Source of the DNA: Anoxynatronum buryatiense
GTDB taxonomy: Bacteria; Bacillota; Clostridia; Peptostreptococcales; Tindalliaceae
Length of the DNA stretch: 64,000 bases
Direction of reading: 5' to 3'
Assembly (NCBI RefSeq): GCF_900182905.1
Contig: NZ_FXUF01000005.1
Coordinates: 1-64,000 of the forward strand
Position numbers and translations under genes: made by a program. This document shows positions 23,011 to 31,501 of the stretch, piece after piece. Under the pieces are notes generated by a model that was given only the letters and a program-made list of their open reading frames with translations, made no database searches and had not been told where the DNA came from. Position 1 is the stretch's first letter. Every line of letters begins with the position of its first letter.

Positions 23011-24396
23011 TCATGAAATACCGTGCTTATCCATTTTTCTTTTCAGGGAAAACCGGCTGATTCCCAGAATATCTGCTGCCTTTGAATGATTTTGTCCGCT
23101 TATTTCCAGTGCTTTTGCCAGAAAATGCCGTTCCTGCCCGCCCAGGTGTTCTTCCAGGGAAAAGGCCGGAGGAATCACCAGACTTTCTCCCCCTTGAGAC
23201 GGAGACGCAGTCATTCCCTGGCCGCTGCTGTTGATTTCCCGGGGCAGATCGACCACATCGATCTCCCTTCCCTGGTGGAGAATCACCATGCGCTCCATCA
23301 CGTTTTTCAGTTCTCTGATATTTCCCGGCCAGGTGTAGTCCAGCATCAGCTGGCGGGCAGCCGGCGTAAACCCGTCGATACGCCGCCCAAATTTCCGGTT
23401 GAACAGACTCAGGAAGAATGCGGCAATGTGCAACACGTCTTCTCCCCGATGGCGCAAAGCCGGCAGTTCCACCGGCACCACATTCAGCCGGTAAAAGAGG
23501 TCTTCCCGAAATTCCCGCTTTTGGATGGCTTCTTCCAGGTTTTTGTTGGTGGCTGCCATGATGCGAATGTCCACCTGAATATCCGATAGACCGCCCACCC
23601 GCTTGAACTTTCTTTCTTCCAGTACCCGCAACAGTTTTGCCTGGGTATCCAGGTGCAGTTCGCCCACTTCGTCAAGGAAGACGGTACCGCCGTCGGCAAC
23701 TTCCAGCAGGCCTTTTTTTCTGGCAGAAGCACCGGTGAAGGCATTTTTTTCATGGCCAAAAAGCTCGCTTTCAATGAGCATGGGAGAAATGGCCCCGCAG
23801 TTGATACTCACCAGGGGTGCTTCCCGCCGCCGGCTGCCTTCATGGATGGCCGCTGCCACCAGTTCTTTTCCCGTTCCCGTTTCTCCCCGAATCAGTACGG
23901 TCACCGAATCATTTTCTGCCAGGATGCGGATCTTTTCAAAAACTCCCTGCATGCTTTCATGGTTGCCCAGCATTTTCTGACTGTCGGCGTTCTTTTGCTG
24001 CTGTTCCAGCAGGTAGAGACGCTTTCGCAGCTTCAGACTTTCCTGAATGCGGCCTAAAATGACTTGCACTTCATCCAGCTCGAAAGGTTTGTGCAGGTAG
24101 TCGAAGGCGCCGTTTTTGATGGCCGATACCGCTGTTTTAATGTCGCCGTAGGCGGTCATCATCACCACTTCGATGTCGCTGTCCATTTCTTTTACGGGTC
24201 TGATGAGATCAAGGCCGTTGGTGTCCGGCAGCCGCATGTCCAGCAGCACGATATGGGGCTTGAAGGTGCCCAGGGCTTCAAGGCCGGTGTGGCCGTTATC
24301 GGCCGAGGCTGTTTCATAGCCCATATCTTTTAGGCCTTCCTGCAGGGAAAGGCGGATGGTTTCTTCATCATCGATCACAAGAACGCGCAAACTCAC
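23011..24396 (-). CDS. NtrC-family sigma-54 response regulator with an altered GAFTGA loop
   Basis: 461 residues. Receiver domain 1-120 has D-D-E at 9-11, phosphoacceptor Asp53 and K-P-F near 103. The AAA+ domain has Walker A G-E-T-G-T-G-K-E at 171-178, Walker B V-F-L-D-E-V-G, and the sigma-54 contact loop reads N-A-F-T-G-A (218-223) where almost all family members have G-A-F-T-G-A. A Fis-type helix-turn-helix ends the protein (A-A-D-I-L-G-I-S-R-F-S-L-K-R-K). ATG overlaps the kinase stop as ATGA. It most likely activates the sigma-54 promoter of the pxp operon. Whether Asn218 weakens or retunes sigma-54 contact cannot be read from sequence. Confidence 0.92.
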   Translation of the reverse strand: MSLRVLVIDDEETIRLSLQEGLKDMGYETASADNGHTGLEALGTFKPHIVLLDMRLPDTNGLDLIRPVKEMDSDIEVVMMTAYGDIKTAVSAIKNGAFDYLHKPFELDEVQVILGRIQESLKLRKRLYLLEQQQKNADSQKMLGNHESMQGVFEKIRILAENDSVTVLIRGETGTGKELVAAAIHEGSRRREAPLVSINCGAISPMLIESELFGHEKNAFTGASARKKGLLEVADGGTVFLDEVGELHLDTQAKLLRVLEERKFKRVGGLSDIQVDIRIMAATNKNLEEAIQKREFREDLFYRLNVVPVELPALRHRGEDVLHIAAFFLSLFNRKFGRRIDGFTPAARQLMLDYTWPGNIRELKNVMERMVILHQGREIDVVDLPREINSSGQGMTASPSQGGESLVIPPAFSLEEHLGGQERHFLAKALEISGQNHSKAADILGISRFSLKRKMDKHGIS

Positions 24397-26303
24397 GGCT
24401 TTCTCACTCCTTCCACCAAGATGGTAGTTGCTTTGCCATAACCGTCAGAAACTTCAGAGGCCTCAGCGACCTCAGCAATTTCAGGCTTATAGGGCCCCTC
24501 CTCCCTGGCAGGCCGTTCCGGTGACTCCGGCGGATGCACCGGAAAACTCACCCGAAAGGTGGTGCCGGCATGTTGACGGCTGGTCACAGTGATTTTTCCC
24601 CGGTTTTCTTTCACCAGCTCATGAACCACCGACAAGCCCAGACCAACCCCCTGGGGGTCGGTGGTGAAAAACGGATCAAAGACCTTTTCCAGATACTCCG
24701 AGTCAATACCGACTCCGTCGTCCTGAATTTCCACCCAAATGGCGGTAACGTCATCAGCAGGCAGCCGGTTTCTTTCCTCTCCTATGGTCAGTTGGAGGGA
24801 GCCTTCCCGTGACATGGCTTTGAGGGCGTTGTGAATCAGGTTGAGAAACACCTGTTCCAGCTGCCCCTGGTCCACAAAAACCCGGGTGCTGTCCGTTTGC
24901 TGTTGAAGGGTCACCCGAATCAGTTTCTCTTCCAGCGCTTTTCCGGTCAGCTCCAAAGACCGGTGCAGCACCTTCTCCAGTGCCACCGGTTCGTAAACGG
25001 GTCGCCGGGGCCGGGCAAAATGTAGGAGTTCTGTAATCAGCTGGTTGATGCGGTCAATTTCGTAGAGGGTGTTTTGAAAGAGACGGTCATTGGGATCTGC
25101 CGGTCCTTGTATCACTCTTCTTTGCAATACTTGAAGGCTGGTTTTCATCCCTGCCAGGGGGTTGCGAATTTCGTGGGCCATTCCCGCTGCCATCTGCCCC
25201 ATGGAGGTAAGGCGGTCCAGGGTTTCCATATTGTTTTCAATGCGTTTTCGCTCGGTAATATCCCGAAAACTGCATATGACACCCACCGTTTCCGCTGTCT
25301 CATTACGCAAAAGGGATGTCATCAAGTCAAGATAGCGCAAGGCTTCCCCTTCCTCTTCACCGATGACACACACCTCATTCTGCCCTTCACCGGTGATCAG
25401 CGTTTGATGGATCTGCGCCTTCAGGATTCCTTCCAGCACGCCGTCTCCCATGGGCTCTTGCCGGTGATCCAGCATTTCCCGGGCCGCCGGATTCACCGAC
25501 ACCAGGTTCCCCTGATGATCGGTGGTGAGAATGCCCGTGGTGATATTACGCAGAATATCCTCATTCAGCCGGGTCATCTCCAATAATTTGGCCGTGTTCA
25601 TCTTCAGCTTTTCCATCATTTCATTAAAGGCGTCTGCCAGCTGACCGATTTCATCGTGCCGGTTCAGGGCAACGGTTTCGTTCAGGTTGCCCTGCCCGAT
25701 GCGGCCGAACACCTCTGCCAGTTGTTTGATGGGCCTGGAAATGTGATAGGCAATGATGATGGCGGCCTGCATGGAGACCACCAGAGAGACAATGGCCAGC
25801 AAGATCATATATTTCTGAGTTTCCAGCACTTCCTGGGTGAACATCTGGCGGTTCATCCCGTACCCCAGCACCCACCCCCAGGGTTCATACCGCTGAAACA
25901 CGAAAATATCCCTTCCCAGCTGCAGGCTGTTGACGGTGGGGTCTGTACCGTAGGCCGCCAGGGCTTCTCCCCAGGATTCTTCAGGCCGGTAGTGATTCAC
26001 CAGCAGCGTGTCGCCTCCTGTCATGATGAACCCGTTATTTCGGTCTATCTCCTGAAAGTATTTAATGGCGGTCTGCCGGGCTGTTTCCATGTCCATACTG
26101 CCTGTGGCCACCTGCTGGCTGAGCCCTTCCAGATACACCTCCATGTTTTCCAGATGCCTGATCAGGTTCTGCTTCTCATTTTCCAGCAGCATCTGGTAGC
26201 CGTTCCAGTAAGAAACCGCCCCCAGGGTGACAATGGACAGGATCAGCAGCAGCACAAAGGGCACCAGTATTTTGTTTTCGATATCGAATCGCAGTTTAAG
26301 CAC
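24393..26303 (-). CDS. Membrane sensor histidine kinase (Cache-HAMP-PAS-HisKA-HATPase)
   Basis: 636 residues. Two membrane helices (about 13-33 and 170-190) bracket an extracytoplasmic Cache-type sensor that includes the D-R-N-N-G-F-I strand and P-W-G-W-V-L-G-Y-G. HAMP follows (R-P-I-K-Q-L-A), then a PAS domain with T-T-G-I-L-T-T-D-H-Q-G-N, then HisKA with A-A-G-M-A-H-E-I-R-N-P-L-A-G-M-K and a HATPase with N-L-I-H-N-A-L-K-A-M and D-P-F-F-T-T-D-P-Q-G-V-G-L-G-L. The overall build matches AtoS/ZraS-like partners of NtrC-type regulators. It is translationally coupled to the regulator gene downstream. The Cache domain suggests an external small organic ligand. Confidence 0.92.
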   Translation of the reverse strand: MLKLRFDIENKILVPFVLLLILSIVTLGAVSYWNGYQMLLENEKQNLIRHLENMEVYLEGLSQQVATGSMDMETARQTAIKYFQEIDRNNGFIMTGGDTLLVNHYRPEESWGEALAAYGTDPTVNSLQLGRDIFVFQRYEPWGWVLGYGMNRQMFTQEVLETQKYMILLAIVSLVVSMQAAIIIAYHISRPIKQLAEVFGRIGQGNLNETVALNRHDEIGQLADAFNEMMEKLKMNTAKLLEMTRLNEDILRNITTGILTTDHQGNLVSVNPAAREMLDHRQEPMGDGVLEGILKAQIHQTLITGEGQNEVCVIGEEEGEALRYLDLMTSLLRNETAETVGVICSFRDITERKRIENNMETLDRLTSMGQMAAGMAHEIRNPLAGMKTSLQVLQRRVIQGPADPNDRLFQNTLYEIDRINQLITELLHFARPRRPVYEPVALEKVLHRSLELTGKALEEKLIRVTLQQQTDSTRVFVDQGQLEQVFLNLIHNALKAMSREGSLQLTIGEERNRLPADDVTAIWVEIQDDGVGIDSEYLEKVFDPFFTTDPQGVGLGLSVVHELVKENRGKITVTSRQHAGTTFRVSFPVHPPESPERPAREEGPYKPEIAEVAEASEVSDGYGKATTILVEGVRKP

Positions 26304-26327
26304 AGTGTTTTCCTCCGGTGCGATGGA

Positions 26328-27788
26328 TTATTCGGCTGAACGGGGCCGCTGGTATTTGAGGCAGACGGGGAAGAAAATGGCACAGGAAACCAGGAATCCG
26401 GGAAAAGCCGGATGAAGTTGAAAGCGGGCTTCTGTTCCCAGAAGCATACACGCCACCATCATCAGCAGTCCACCGGCAAAGGAAGCCATTGCCCCCTCCC
26501 TGCAGGCTTTTTTCCAGAAGAGCCCGCCGTAGAGGGGCAACAGAAAGGTCACGGAAAAGAATCCCCAAATGTACCCGCCATAAATCAACAGGCTGTCAGG
26601 CGGGTTCATGGAAAGAATCAGGGAGATGGTACCCGCCACAAAAATAAAGGCCCGGTTCAGCAGGAGCATTTTTTCATCGGATACCCGGGGGTTCACCAGG
26701 TTGCGGTAGATGTCATAGCTGAAACCGCTGGCAGCCACCAGCAGCTGGGAGTTTGCCGTGGAAATGGCGGCCGCCATGATGCTTACCAGAATCACACCGC
26801 TGAAGCGTGAATAAATCACATTATTGATGACATAGGGAAGCACTTCGTCGGCAGAATGAATGGTTTCGATGGCGGGCTGCAGTACCCGGCTGCCAATGCC
26901 AATGATGAACATGCACAGGTACATGGCCGCCAGCAGCACCACCGACAGGCAGATCATGCGGATGGCGGTGCGGGTGTCTTTGGCGGAAGTGATGCGCATG
27001 GCATACTGGGGGTTGGCTGCCAGCCCCAGGCCCCATCCAAAAAAGGAAGTGAAGGTCAGCAGGGGCGGGTAGGCTCCCTTGGCAAAAGGATCCAGCAGAG
27101 CTCCCGGCGCTGTTGCCATGGGGGCGGCCGGAAAGGGCCGGGTACTGATGAGCGCCGCCTGCTGGTGCATGGCCGTAACGCCGCCCACATCCCGCAGTAC
27201 CAGTCCTGCTGCCAGCAGGGTGCCGGCAATGATAAGAAAAATGTTCAGGCTGTCGGTGCGTGCAACGGAAAAGAGGCCGCCAAAGGTGGTGTACATCACA
27301 AACATGTACACCAGAATGATGGCAAAAGTATAGTTGATATCCAGAAATTCGGAGACCACAATGCCAAATCCCCGGATTTGGATGATGATGTAGAGGATGT
27401 AGGTCATGACAATGACCAGCCCGCCGGCTGCCTGCAGGCTACGGCTTTGATACCGGAGATGGAAGTATTCCGGCAGGGTGATGATATCATGGGATTTCAG
27501 GCGGCTGGCCAGCAGTACCAGGAGGGTGGCTCCCAGAAACCAGGGCACCACCGCGTATAAAACGGTGTTGTAACCATAGGCGTACAATGAACCCGACAGC
27601 CCCTGCATGGAAGCCGCACTGAACCAGGTGGCCGTGAAGGTGGCAATGCTCACCGCCAGCCCCAGGCTGTTCACCGCAACGAAAAAATCCCGGGCATTTT
27701 TGGTTTTCTTGAACCCGCCTTTTCCAAAAAAGAGGAGGACGATGGTGTAAAGGGTAAAATACAGGAGATAGGTCAGGGATTTATTCAT
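26328..27788 (-). CDS. Sodium:solute symporter (SSS family)
   Basis: 486 residues with about thirteen membrane helices and SSS features: T-A-T-W-F-S-A-A-S-M-Q-G near residue 53, P-E-Y-F-H-L-R-Y near 105, and the A-A-A-I-S-T-A-N-S-Q-L-L segment near 335 that contributes to the sodium site. The ATG at 27788 follows GGAGGAG and overlaps the end of a 45-residue upstream gene by eight bases. It ends 24 bases before the sensor kinase gene, so the transporter and two-component system probably share a transcript. This arrangement fits a sensor that reports on the transported solute. The solute is unknown; 5-oxoproline or a related acid is a guess from the neighbouring pxp operon. Confidence 0.92.
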   Translation of the reverse strand: MNKSLTYLLYFTLYTIVLLFFGKGGFKKTKNARDFFVAVNSLGLAVSIATFTATWFSAASMQGLSGSLYAYGYNTVLYAVVPWFLGATLLVLLASRLKSHDIITLPEYFHLRYQSRSLQAAGGLVIVMTYILYIIIQIRGFGIVVSEFLDINYTFAIILVYMFVMYTTFGGLFSVARTDSLNIFLIIAGTLLAAGLVLRDVGGVTAMHQQAALISTRPFPAAPMATAPGALLDPFAKGAYPPLLTFTSFFGWGLGLAANPQYAMRITSAKDTRTAIRMICLSVVLLAAMYLCMFIIGIGSRVLQPAIETIHSADEVLPYVINNVIYSRFSGVILVSIMAAAISTANSQLLVAASGFSYDIYRNLVNPRVSDEKMLLLNRAFIFVAGTISLILSMNPPDSLLIYGGYIWGFFSVTFLLPLYGGLFWKKACREGAMASFAGGLLMMVACMLLGTEARFQLHPAFPGFLVSCAIFFPVCLKYQRPRSAE

Positions 27789-27918
27789 CTTTGTGCTCCT
27801 CCTGGCGGGCGAGGATCAGCGCCATCAGTGTGGGCGCCGCGGCAGACAATAAAAAGAGCCCGCCAATAATCCCCATGGTCTTATATGGCAGGCCCAGCAA
27901 CGTTCCAATGATGATCAT
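27781..27918 (-). CDS. Symporter small accessory protein
   Basis: A 45-residue protein with one hydrophobic helix (I-I-I-G-T-L-L-G-L-P at the front, G-I-I-G-G-L-F-L-L-S-A-A-A-P-T-L-M-A-L-I-L-A in the middle) and a charged tail ending in Q-E-E-H-K-D-E. The ATG at 27918-27916 has a GGAGTGAAG site six to nine bases upstream. Its TAA overlaps the symporter start by eight bases, a coupling usually reserved for subunits. Small single-helix proteins encoded just before SSS transporters are known as symporter accessory proteins. The short length makes it easy to overlook. Confidence 0.75.
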   Translation of the reverse strand: MIIIGTLLGLPYKTMGIIGGLFLLSAAAPTLMALILARQEEHKDE

Positions 27919-28011
27919 TTTCTTCACTCCCCGTTTCCCTGTCAGCCGGCGCCGGTGGTATGGCGGCTGTTTTCCACCATTGTAACACTTAGCGCCGCCC
28001 CGGAAAAGGGG

Positions 28012-28974
28012 TTACTCGTCTTCCACCGGCCCGCCATAATAATGGGGCACAAAGGTCTGATCGGTGATGGGAGGGCGTTCGTAAGCCTGTTCGTCCTGCC
28101 GGGGGGGCAGTTCGATGGGCTCTGGCGTCAGATCTTCGTAGGGAATCTGCTCCAGCAGGTGGGTGATGCAGTTGAGGCGGGCGTGCTTTTTAATGTCGGC
28201 ATCCACCACATACCAGGGAGCCTGTTTGGTATCGGTGTGGGCAAACATATCATCTTTGGCCCGGGAGTACTCCACCCAGCGTTTTCGGGATTCCAGGTCC
28301 ATGGGGCTCAGCTTCCAGCGCTTGGTGGGATCTTTGATGCGCGCCTGGAAACGGCGCTCCTGCTCTTCATCGGAAACGGAGAACCAGTATTTGATGAGTG
28401 TGATGCCGGAGCGGATAAGCATGCGTTCAAATTCGGGGCAGGAGCGGAGAAACTCCCGGTATTCCTCATCGGTGCAGAACCCCATGACCCTTTCAACACC
28501 TGCCCGGTTGTACCAGCTTCTGTCAAAAAGGACAATTTCACCGGCGGCGGGCAGCCGGTTCACATAGCGCTGGAAGTACCACTGGGTTTTTTCTCTTTCT
28601 GTGGGGGTGCCCAGGGCTTCCACCCGGCAGATACGAGGGTTCAGGCTTTCGGTGATGCGTTTGATGACGCCTCCCTTGCCGGCAGCGTCACGGCCTTCAA
28701 AGACCACCACCACTTTCAGCCCCTCCTGCTTCACCCACTCCTGGAGCTTCACCAGTTCAATCTGCAGACGTCCCAGTTCTGTTTCATAGAAATTATTGTT
28801 GATTTTCTTCACCTGGCGTCCGTTGAGGGTGGTGACCGTATAGTTTTTGTCTTTTGGCAGCTTCTCTGTCATTTCGCCGGTTGTGACAGATTGCTTGCCG
28901 GCAGCTGCTTGCTCCTGAAGTTTCTTCCCATTGCTGTTTTTTTGACTGCCATTCTTTTGCTTTTTCTTGCCCAT
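28012..28974 (-). CDS. ppk2: Polyphosphate kinase 2 (PPK2)
   Basis: 320 residues. After a Lys/Gln-rich, probably disordered first 40 residues, the P-loop kinase core shows Walker A F-E-G-R-D-A-A-G-K-G-G near 93-103, F-D-R-S-W-Y-N-R-A-G near 153 (Walker B and lid arginine) and K-Y-W-F-S-V-S-D-E-E-Q near 200. The family moves phosphate between polyphosphate and nucleotides in the cytosol. The single-domain form fits the class I PPK2, active mainly on nucleoside diphosphates. The ATG at 28974 follows AAGGAG by nine bases. It is a single gene, with its terminator region next to the small symporter gene. Confidence 0.93.
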   Translation of the reverse strand: MGKKKQKNGSQKNSNGKKLQEQAAAGKQSVTTGEMTEKLPKDKNYTVTTLNGRQVKKINNNFYETELGRLQIELVKLQEWVKQEGLKVVVVFEGRDAAGKGGVIKRITESLNPRICRVEALGTPTEREKTQWYFQRYVNRLPAAGEIVLFDRSWYNRAGVERVMGFCTDEEYREFLRSCPEFERMLIRSGITLIKYWFSVSDEEQERRFQARIKDPTKRWKLSPMDLESRKRWVEYSRAKDDMFAHTDTKQAPWYVVDADIKKHARLNCITHLLEQIPYEDLTPEPIELPPRQDEQAYERPPITDQTFVPHYYGGPVEDE

Positions 28975-29315
28975 TAATCACAGCTCCTTCCCTGATGGTC
29001 TGATGGTCCGATGTTCCATGGCAAAATAGCATTGGTGTATCCCTGTATGAGCCCGGTAACCCGGCTGAGGATATCTACCGGCTCATATACTGCCTCAACA
29101 GCCTCTTTTCGCCGAAATACGCCTGAAAGTGAGGGGTGCTGCTGTGGGATTTGCACTTTTTTGGCTCAGGCGGGTACCAATTAAAATAACTGTACTCAAA
29201 TTTTGGCTGCCGGTTTTTCTGTGTGACGCCCGTGTCTAAGCGTCTCAAACTGAATCATCTGAAATGCCGGAGAGCTGTAAGGTGCCACACCCGGCACAAA
29301 GAAGGAGGTTTTATC
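28975..29315. other. 341-base divergent intergenic region with a long hairpin
   Basis: No gene is seen. It separates the ppk2 gene (leftward) from the sugar dehydrogenase gene (rightward). Arms at 29046-29058 and 29076-29087 pair over twelve bases with one bulged C around a 17-base loop. Neither side is followed by a T-run, so it is not a terminator; it may lie in the ppk2 leader. No clear -35/-10 pair stands out. Confidence 0.5.
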
Positions 29316-30551
29316 ATGATACGGCAAAAGTCAATGTTTGGCTGGCTGCTGATCCTGCTGGCAGTGGTCACGCTGACGATCTGGCTGGGTTTCATCAATC
29401 CGGCACTGCTTTTTGGTGAGCCCGCCGGAAACCCGGAGAACTCAGGCGGCGAAGCAACAGTTGTTTCTCCTGAACCGGCACCCAGCTCATCCCCATCAGC
29501 CGGCGACGGTTCTCCTGAACCTGTGAAGATGCCGGCAACGCTTGCTGTCAGCTTCGACGAAGCTCATTTTACACCGGAAGTACTGATGGAAAACCTGGAG
29601 ATTCCCTGGGAGATCGTGTACCTGCCCGAAGAAGATGACTGGCTGTTGACCCAGCGGGGCGGCCAGGTGATTTCTATGCGCCACGGAACCGTGGGTGTGG
29701 TGGATGAGGTGAGCCATTCCGGTGAGGGCGGGTTATTGGGCATGGCCCTCCACCCAGACTTTGACGACAATGGCTATCTCTACCTCTATTTCACTGCCAC
29801 TTCAGAAAACCGTCTCATTAACCGGGTGATGCGCTACCGGTATGAACATCTGGCGCTGAATGATCCCACGCTGGTCATTGACAATATTCCCGGCGCCCGC
29901 ACTCACAACGGCGGCCGAATCGCCTTTGGCCCCGACGGTATGTTGTATGTAACCACCGGCGATGCCCAGAATCCATCCCTGTCTCAGGATCTTGAATCGC
30001 TGGCGGGGAAAATTCTGCGGCTCACTCCCGAAGGTACTGTTCCGCAGGATAACCCTTTTCCCGGAAGTTATGTGTATTCCCTTGGCCACCGGAACCCCCA
30101 GGGGTTGGCATGGCACCCGGAAACAGGGGAATTGTATGCCTCTGAACATGGCCCTTCCCGCATGGATGAAATTAACCTGATTTTGCCAGGCCGCAATTAC
30201 GGCTGGCCACTGGTCACCTGCGGTGATGCTCCCACCAACTTTGAAGATCCGGTGGCCTGCTACGATACCTTTACCCTGGCACCTTCGGGGATGAGCTTTT
30301 ACACCGGCGAGGGCGTGGCCGGCACACCGCTGCTGGTGGCAGGTTTGCGGGGCAACCGGGTGCAGCGCATTGATCTTGATGCCGAAGGCCTGGTGATTTC
30401 TCAGGAAGATCTCTTCACCCAGTGGGGCCGCCTGAGGGGTATTCGCGTGATGCAGGGAGACCTGTATTTCTTCACCAACAACCGGGACGGCCGGGGCTCG
30501 CCCCACCAGCAGGATGACCGGTTGATTCGCCTGCGGCTTCAATTGCCTTGA
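29316..30551 (+). CDS. Exported PQQ-type sugar dehydrogenase (YliI/glucose-sorbosone family)
   Basis: 411 residues. An N-terminal membrane anchor (about residues 8-26) and a Pro/Ser/Ala-rich linker lead to a six-bladed propeller. Markers of soluble aldose/sorbosone dehydrogenases are E-N-L-E-I-P-W-E-I near 90, G-G-L-L-G-M-A-L-H-P-D-F near 138, R-T-H-N-G-G-R-I-A-F-G-P-D-G-M-L-Y near 195 and S-L-G-H-R-N-P-Q-G-L-A-W near 252. The His and Arg expected near the cofactor are present. ATG at 29316 has AAGGAGG seven bases upstream; a longer frame from 29223 lacks a site. The gene end overlaps the convergent cyclase gene by 13 bases. No PQQ synthesis genes are in the window. Confidence 0.85.
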   Translation: MIRQKSMFGWLLILLAVVTLTIWLGFINPALLFGEPAGNPENSGGEATVVSPEPAPSSSPSAGDGSPEPVKMPATLAVSFDEAHFTPEVLMENLEIPWEIVYLPEEDDWLLTQRGGQVISMRHGTVGVVDEVSHSGEGGLLGMALHPDFDDNGYLYLYFTATSENRLINRVMRYRYEHLALNDPTLVIDNIPGARTHNGGRIAFGPDGMLYVTTGDAQNPSLSQDLESLAGKILRLTPEGTVPQDNPFPGSYVYSLGHRNPQGLAWHPETGELYASEHGPSRMDEINLILPGRNYGWPLVTCGDAPTNFEDPVACYDTFTLAPSGMSFYTGEGVAGTPLLVAGLRGNRVQRIDLDAEGLVISQEDLFTQWGRLRGIRVMQGDLYFFTNNRDGRGSPHQQDDRLIRLRLQLP

Positions 30552-31501
30552 TCTTCCTCGCTGTCTCCAAAAAAAGCCACTTGGTTTCTTCCCTGCCTCT
30601 TGGCTTTATATAAGGCCTGGTCGGCGCGTTCCACCAAAACCTCCCAACCTGTCTCCTGCCCAGGCATGATGGAAGTCGCACCCACACTGACGGTTACTAC
30701 GGTGGCTGCCGAAGAAGCTTCATGGGGGATTCGCAGAGATTTTATTGCCATACGCACCCGCTGGGCAATTTTTTTAACTCCCTGGGTACTCACATCAGGC
30801 AGAATACAGGCAAACTCTTCACCCCCATAGCGAGCCGCCAGATCACCAGGACGTTTCAGATTTTGAGCAAGGGCGAGAGCCACCTGACGCAGGCAATCAT
30901 CTCCCATTTGATGGCCATAAGCATCGTTGAAGTTTTTAAAAAAGTCGATATCCACCATGAGGAGCGCCAGCGGATGGCCATCCCGAAAGGCCCGTTTCCA
31001 TTCTGCCTGAATGGTTTCATCGAAGCGCCTCCGGTTGGCAATGCCGGTGAGGCCATCCATGAGACTGGTATTTTTCAACAGGTCACGATAGAGTTTCAGT
31101 TCCAGATGATTGCGCACCCGAGCTTTCACAACGGCATTATTATAGGGTTTAGTGATGTAATCAATGGCTCCCATAGCCAGGCCGCGGGCTTCATCATCTG
31201 CCTGATTCAAAGCAGTGACGAAAATAATGGGGATATCTCTGGTTTCAGGAGAAGCCTTTAAAATGCGACAGATGGTGTAGCCATCAATTTCAGGCATCAT
31301 CACATCCAGAAGAATCAAATCTGGCGGGTCGTCGGAGGAAGCGATGTTCAGTGCTGTTTTACCGTTATTGGCAACTTTCACACGCCATTCATCATTCAGC
31401 AGTTTTCCCAGCATCTGCAGATTCACCGGGCTGTCATCCACGATGAGGATGGTTTGACGCCCTTCACTTTCTTCGGTTTCATTCATTTCATTCATGGTCA
31501 C
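30539..31501 (-). CDS. Response regulator with diguanylate cyclase output (REC-GGDEF)
   Basis: 320 residues. Receiver domain about 15-135 has V-D-D near 22, L-L-D-V-M-M-P with the phosphoacceptor Asp near 65 and K-P-Y near 118. GGDEF domain about 155-315 has D-G-L-T-G-I-A-N-R-R-R-F, D-I-D-F-F-K and the active G-G-E-E-F. An R-P-G-D inhibitory site precedes it by five residues, so cyclic di-GMP synthesis should be feedback controlled. The start is GTG at 31501, overlapping the kinase stop; an ATG two codons in is equally possible. It follows the PAS kinase in one operon and is its likely phosphorylation target. Confidence 0.92.
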   Translation of the reverse strand: MTMNEMNETEESEGRQTILIVDDSPVNLQMLGKLLNDEWRVKVANNGKTALNIASSDDPPDLILLDVMMPEIDGYTICRILKASPETRDIPIIFVTALNQADDEARGLAMGAIDYITKPYNNAVVKARVRNHLELKLYRDLLKNTSLMDGLTGIANRRRFDETIQAEWKRAFRDGHPLALLMVDIDFFKNFNDAYGHQMGDDCLRQVALALAQNLKRPGDLAARYGGEEFACILPDVSTQGVKKIAQRVRMAIKSLRIPHEASSAATVVTVSVGATSIMPGQETGWEVLVERADQALYKAKRQGRNQVAFFGDSEEDQGN

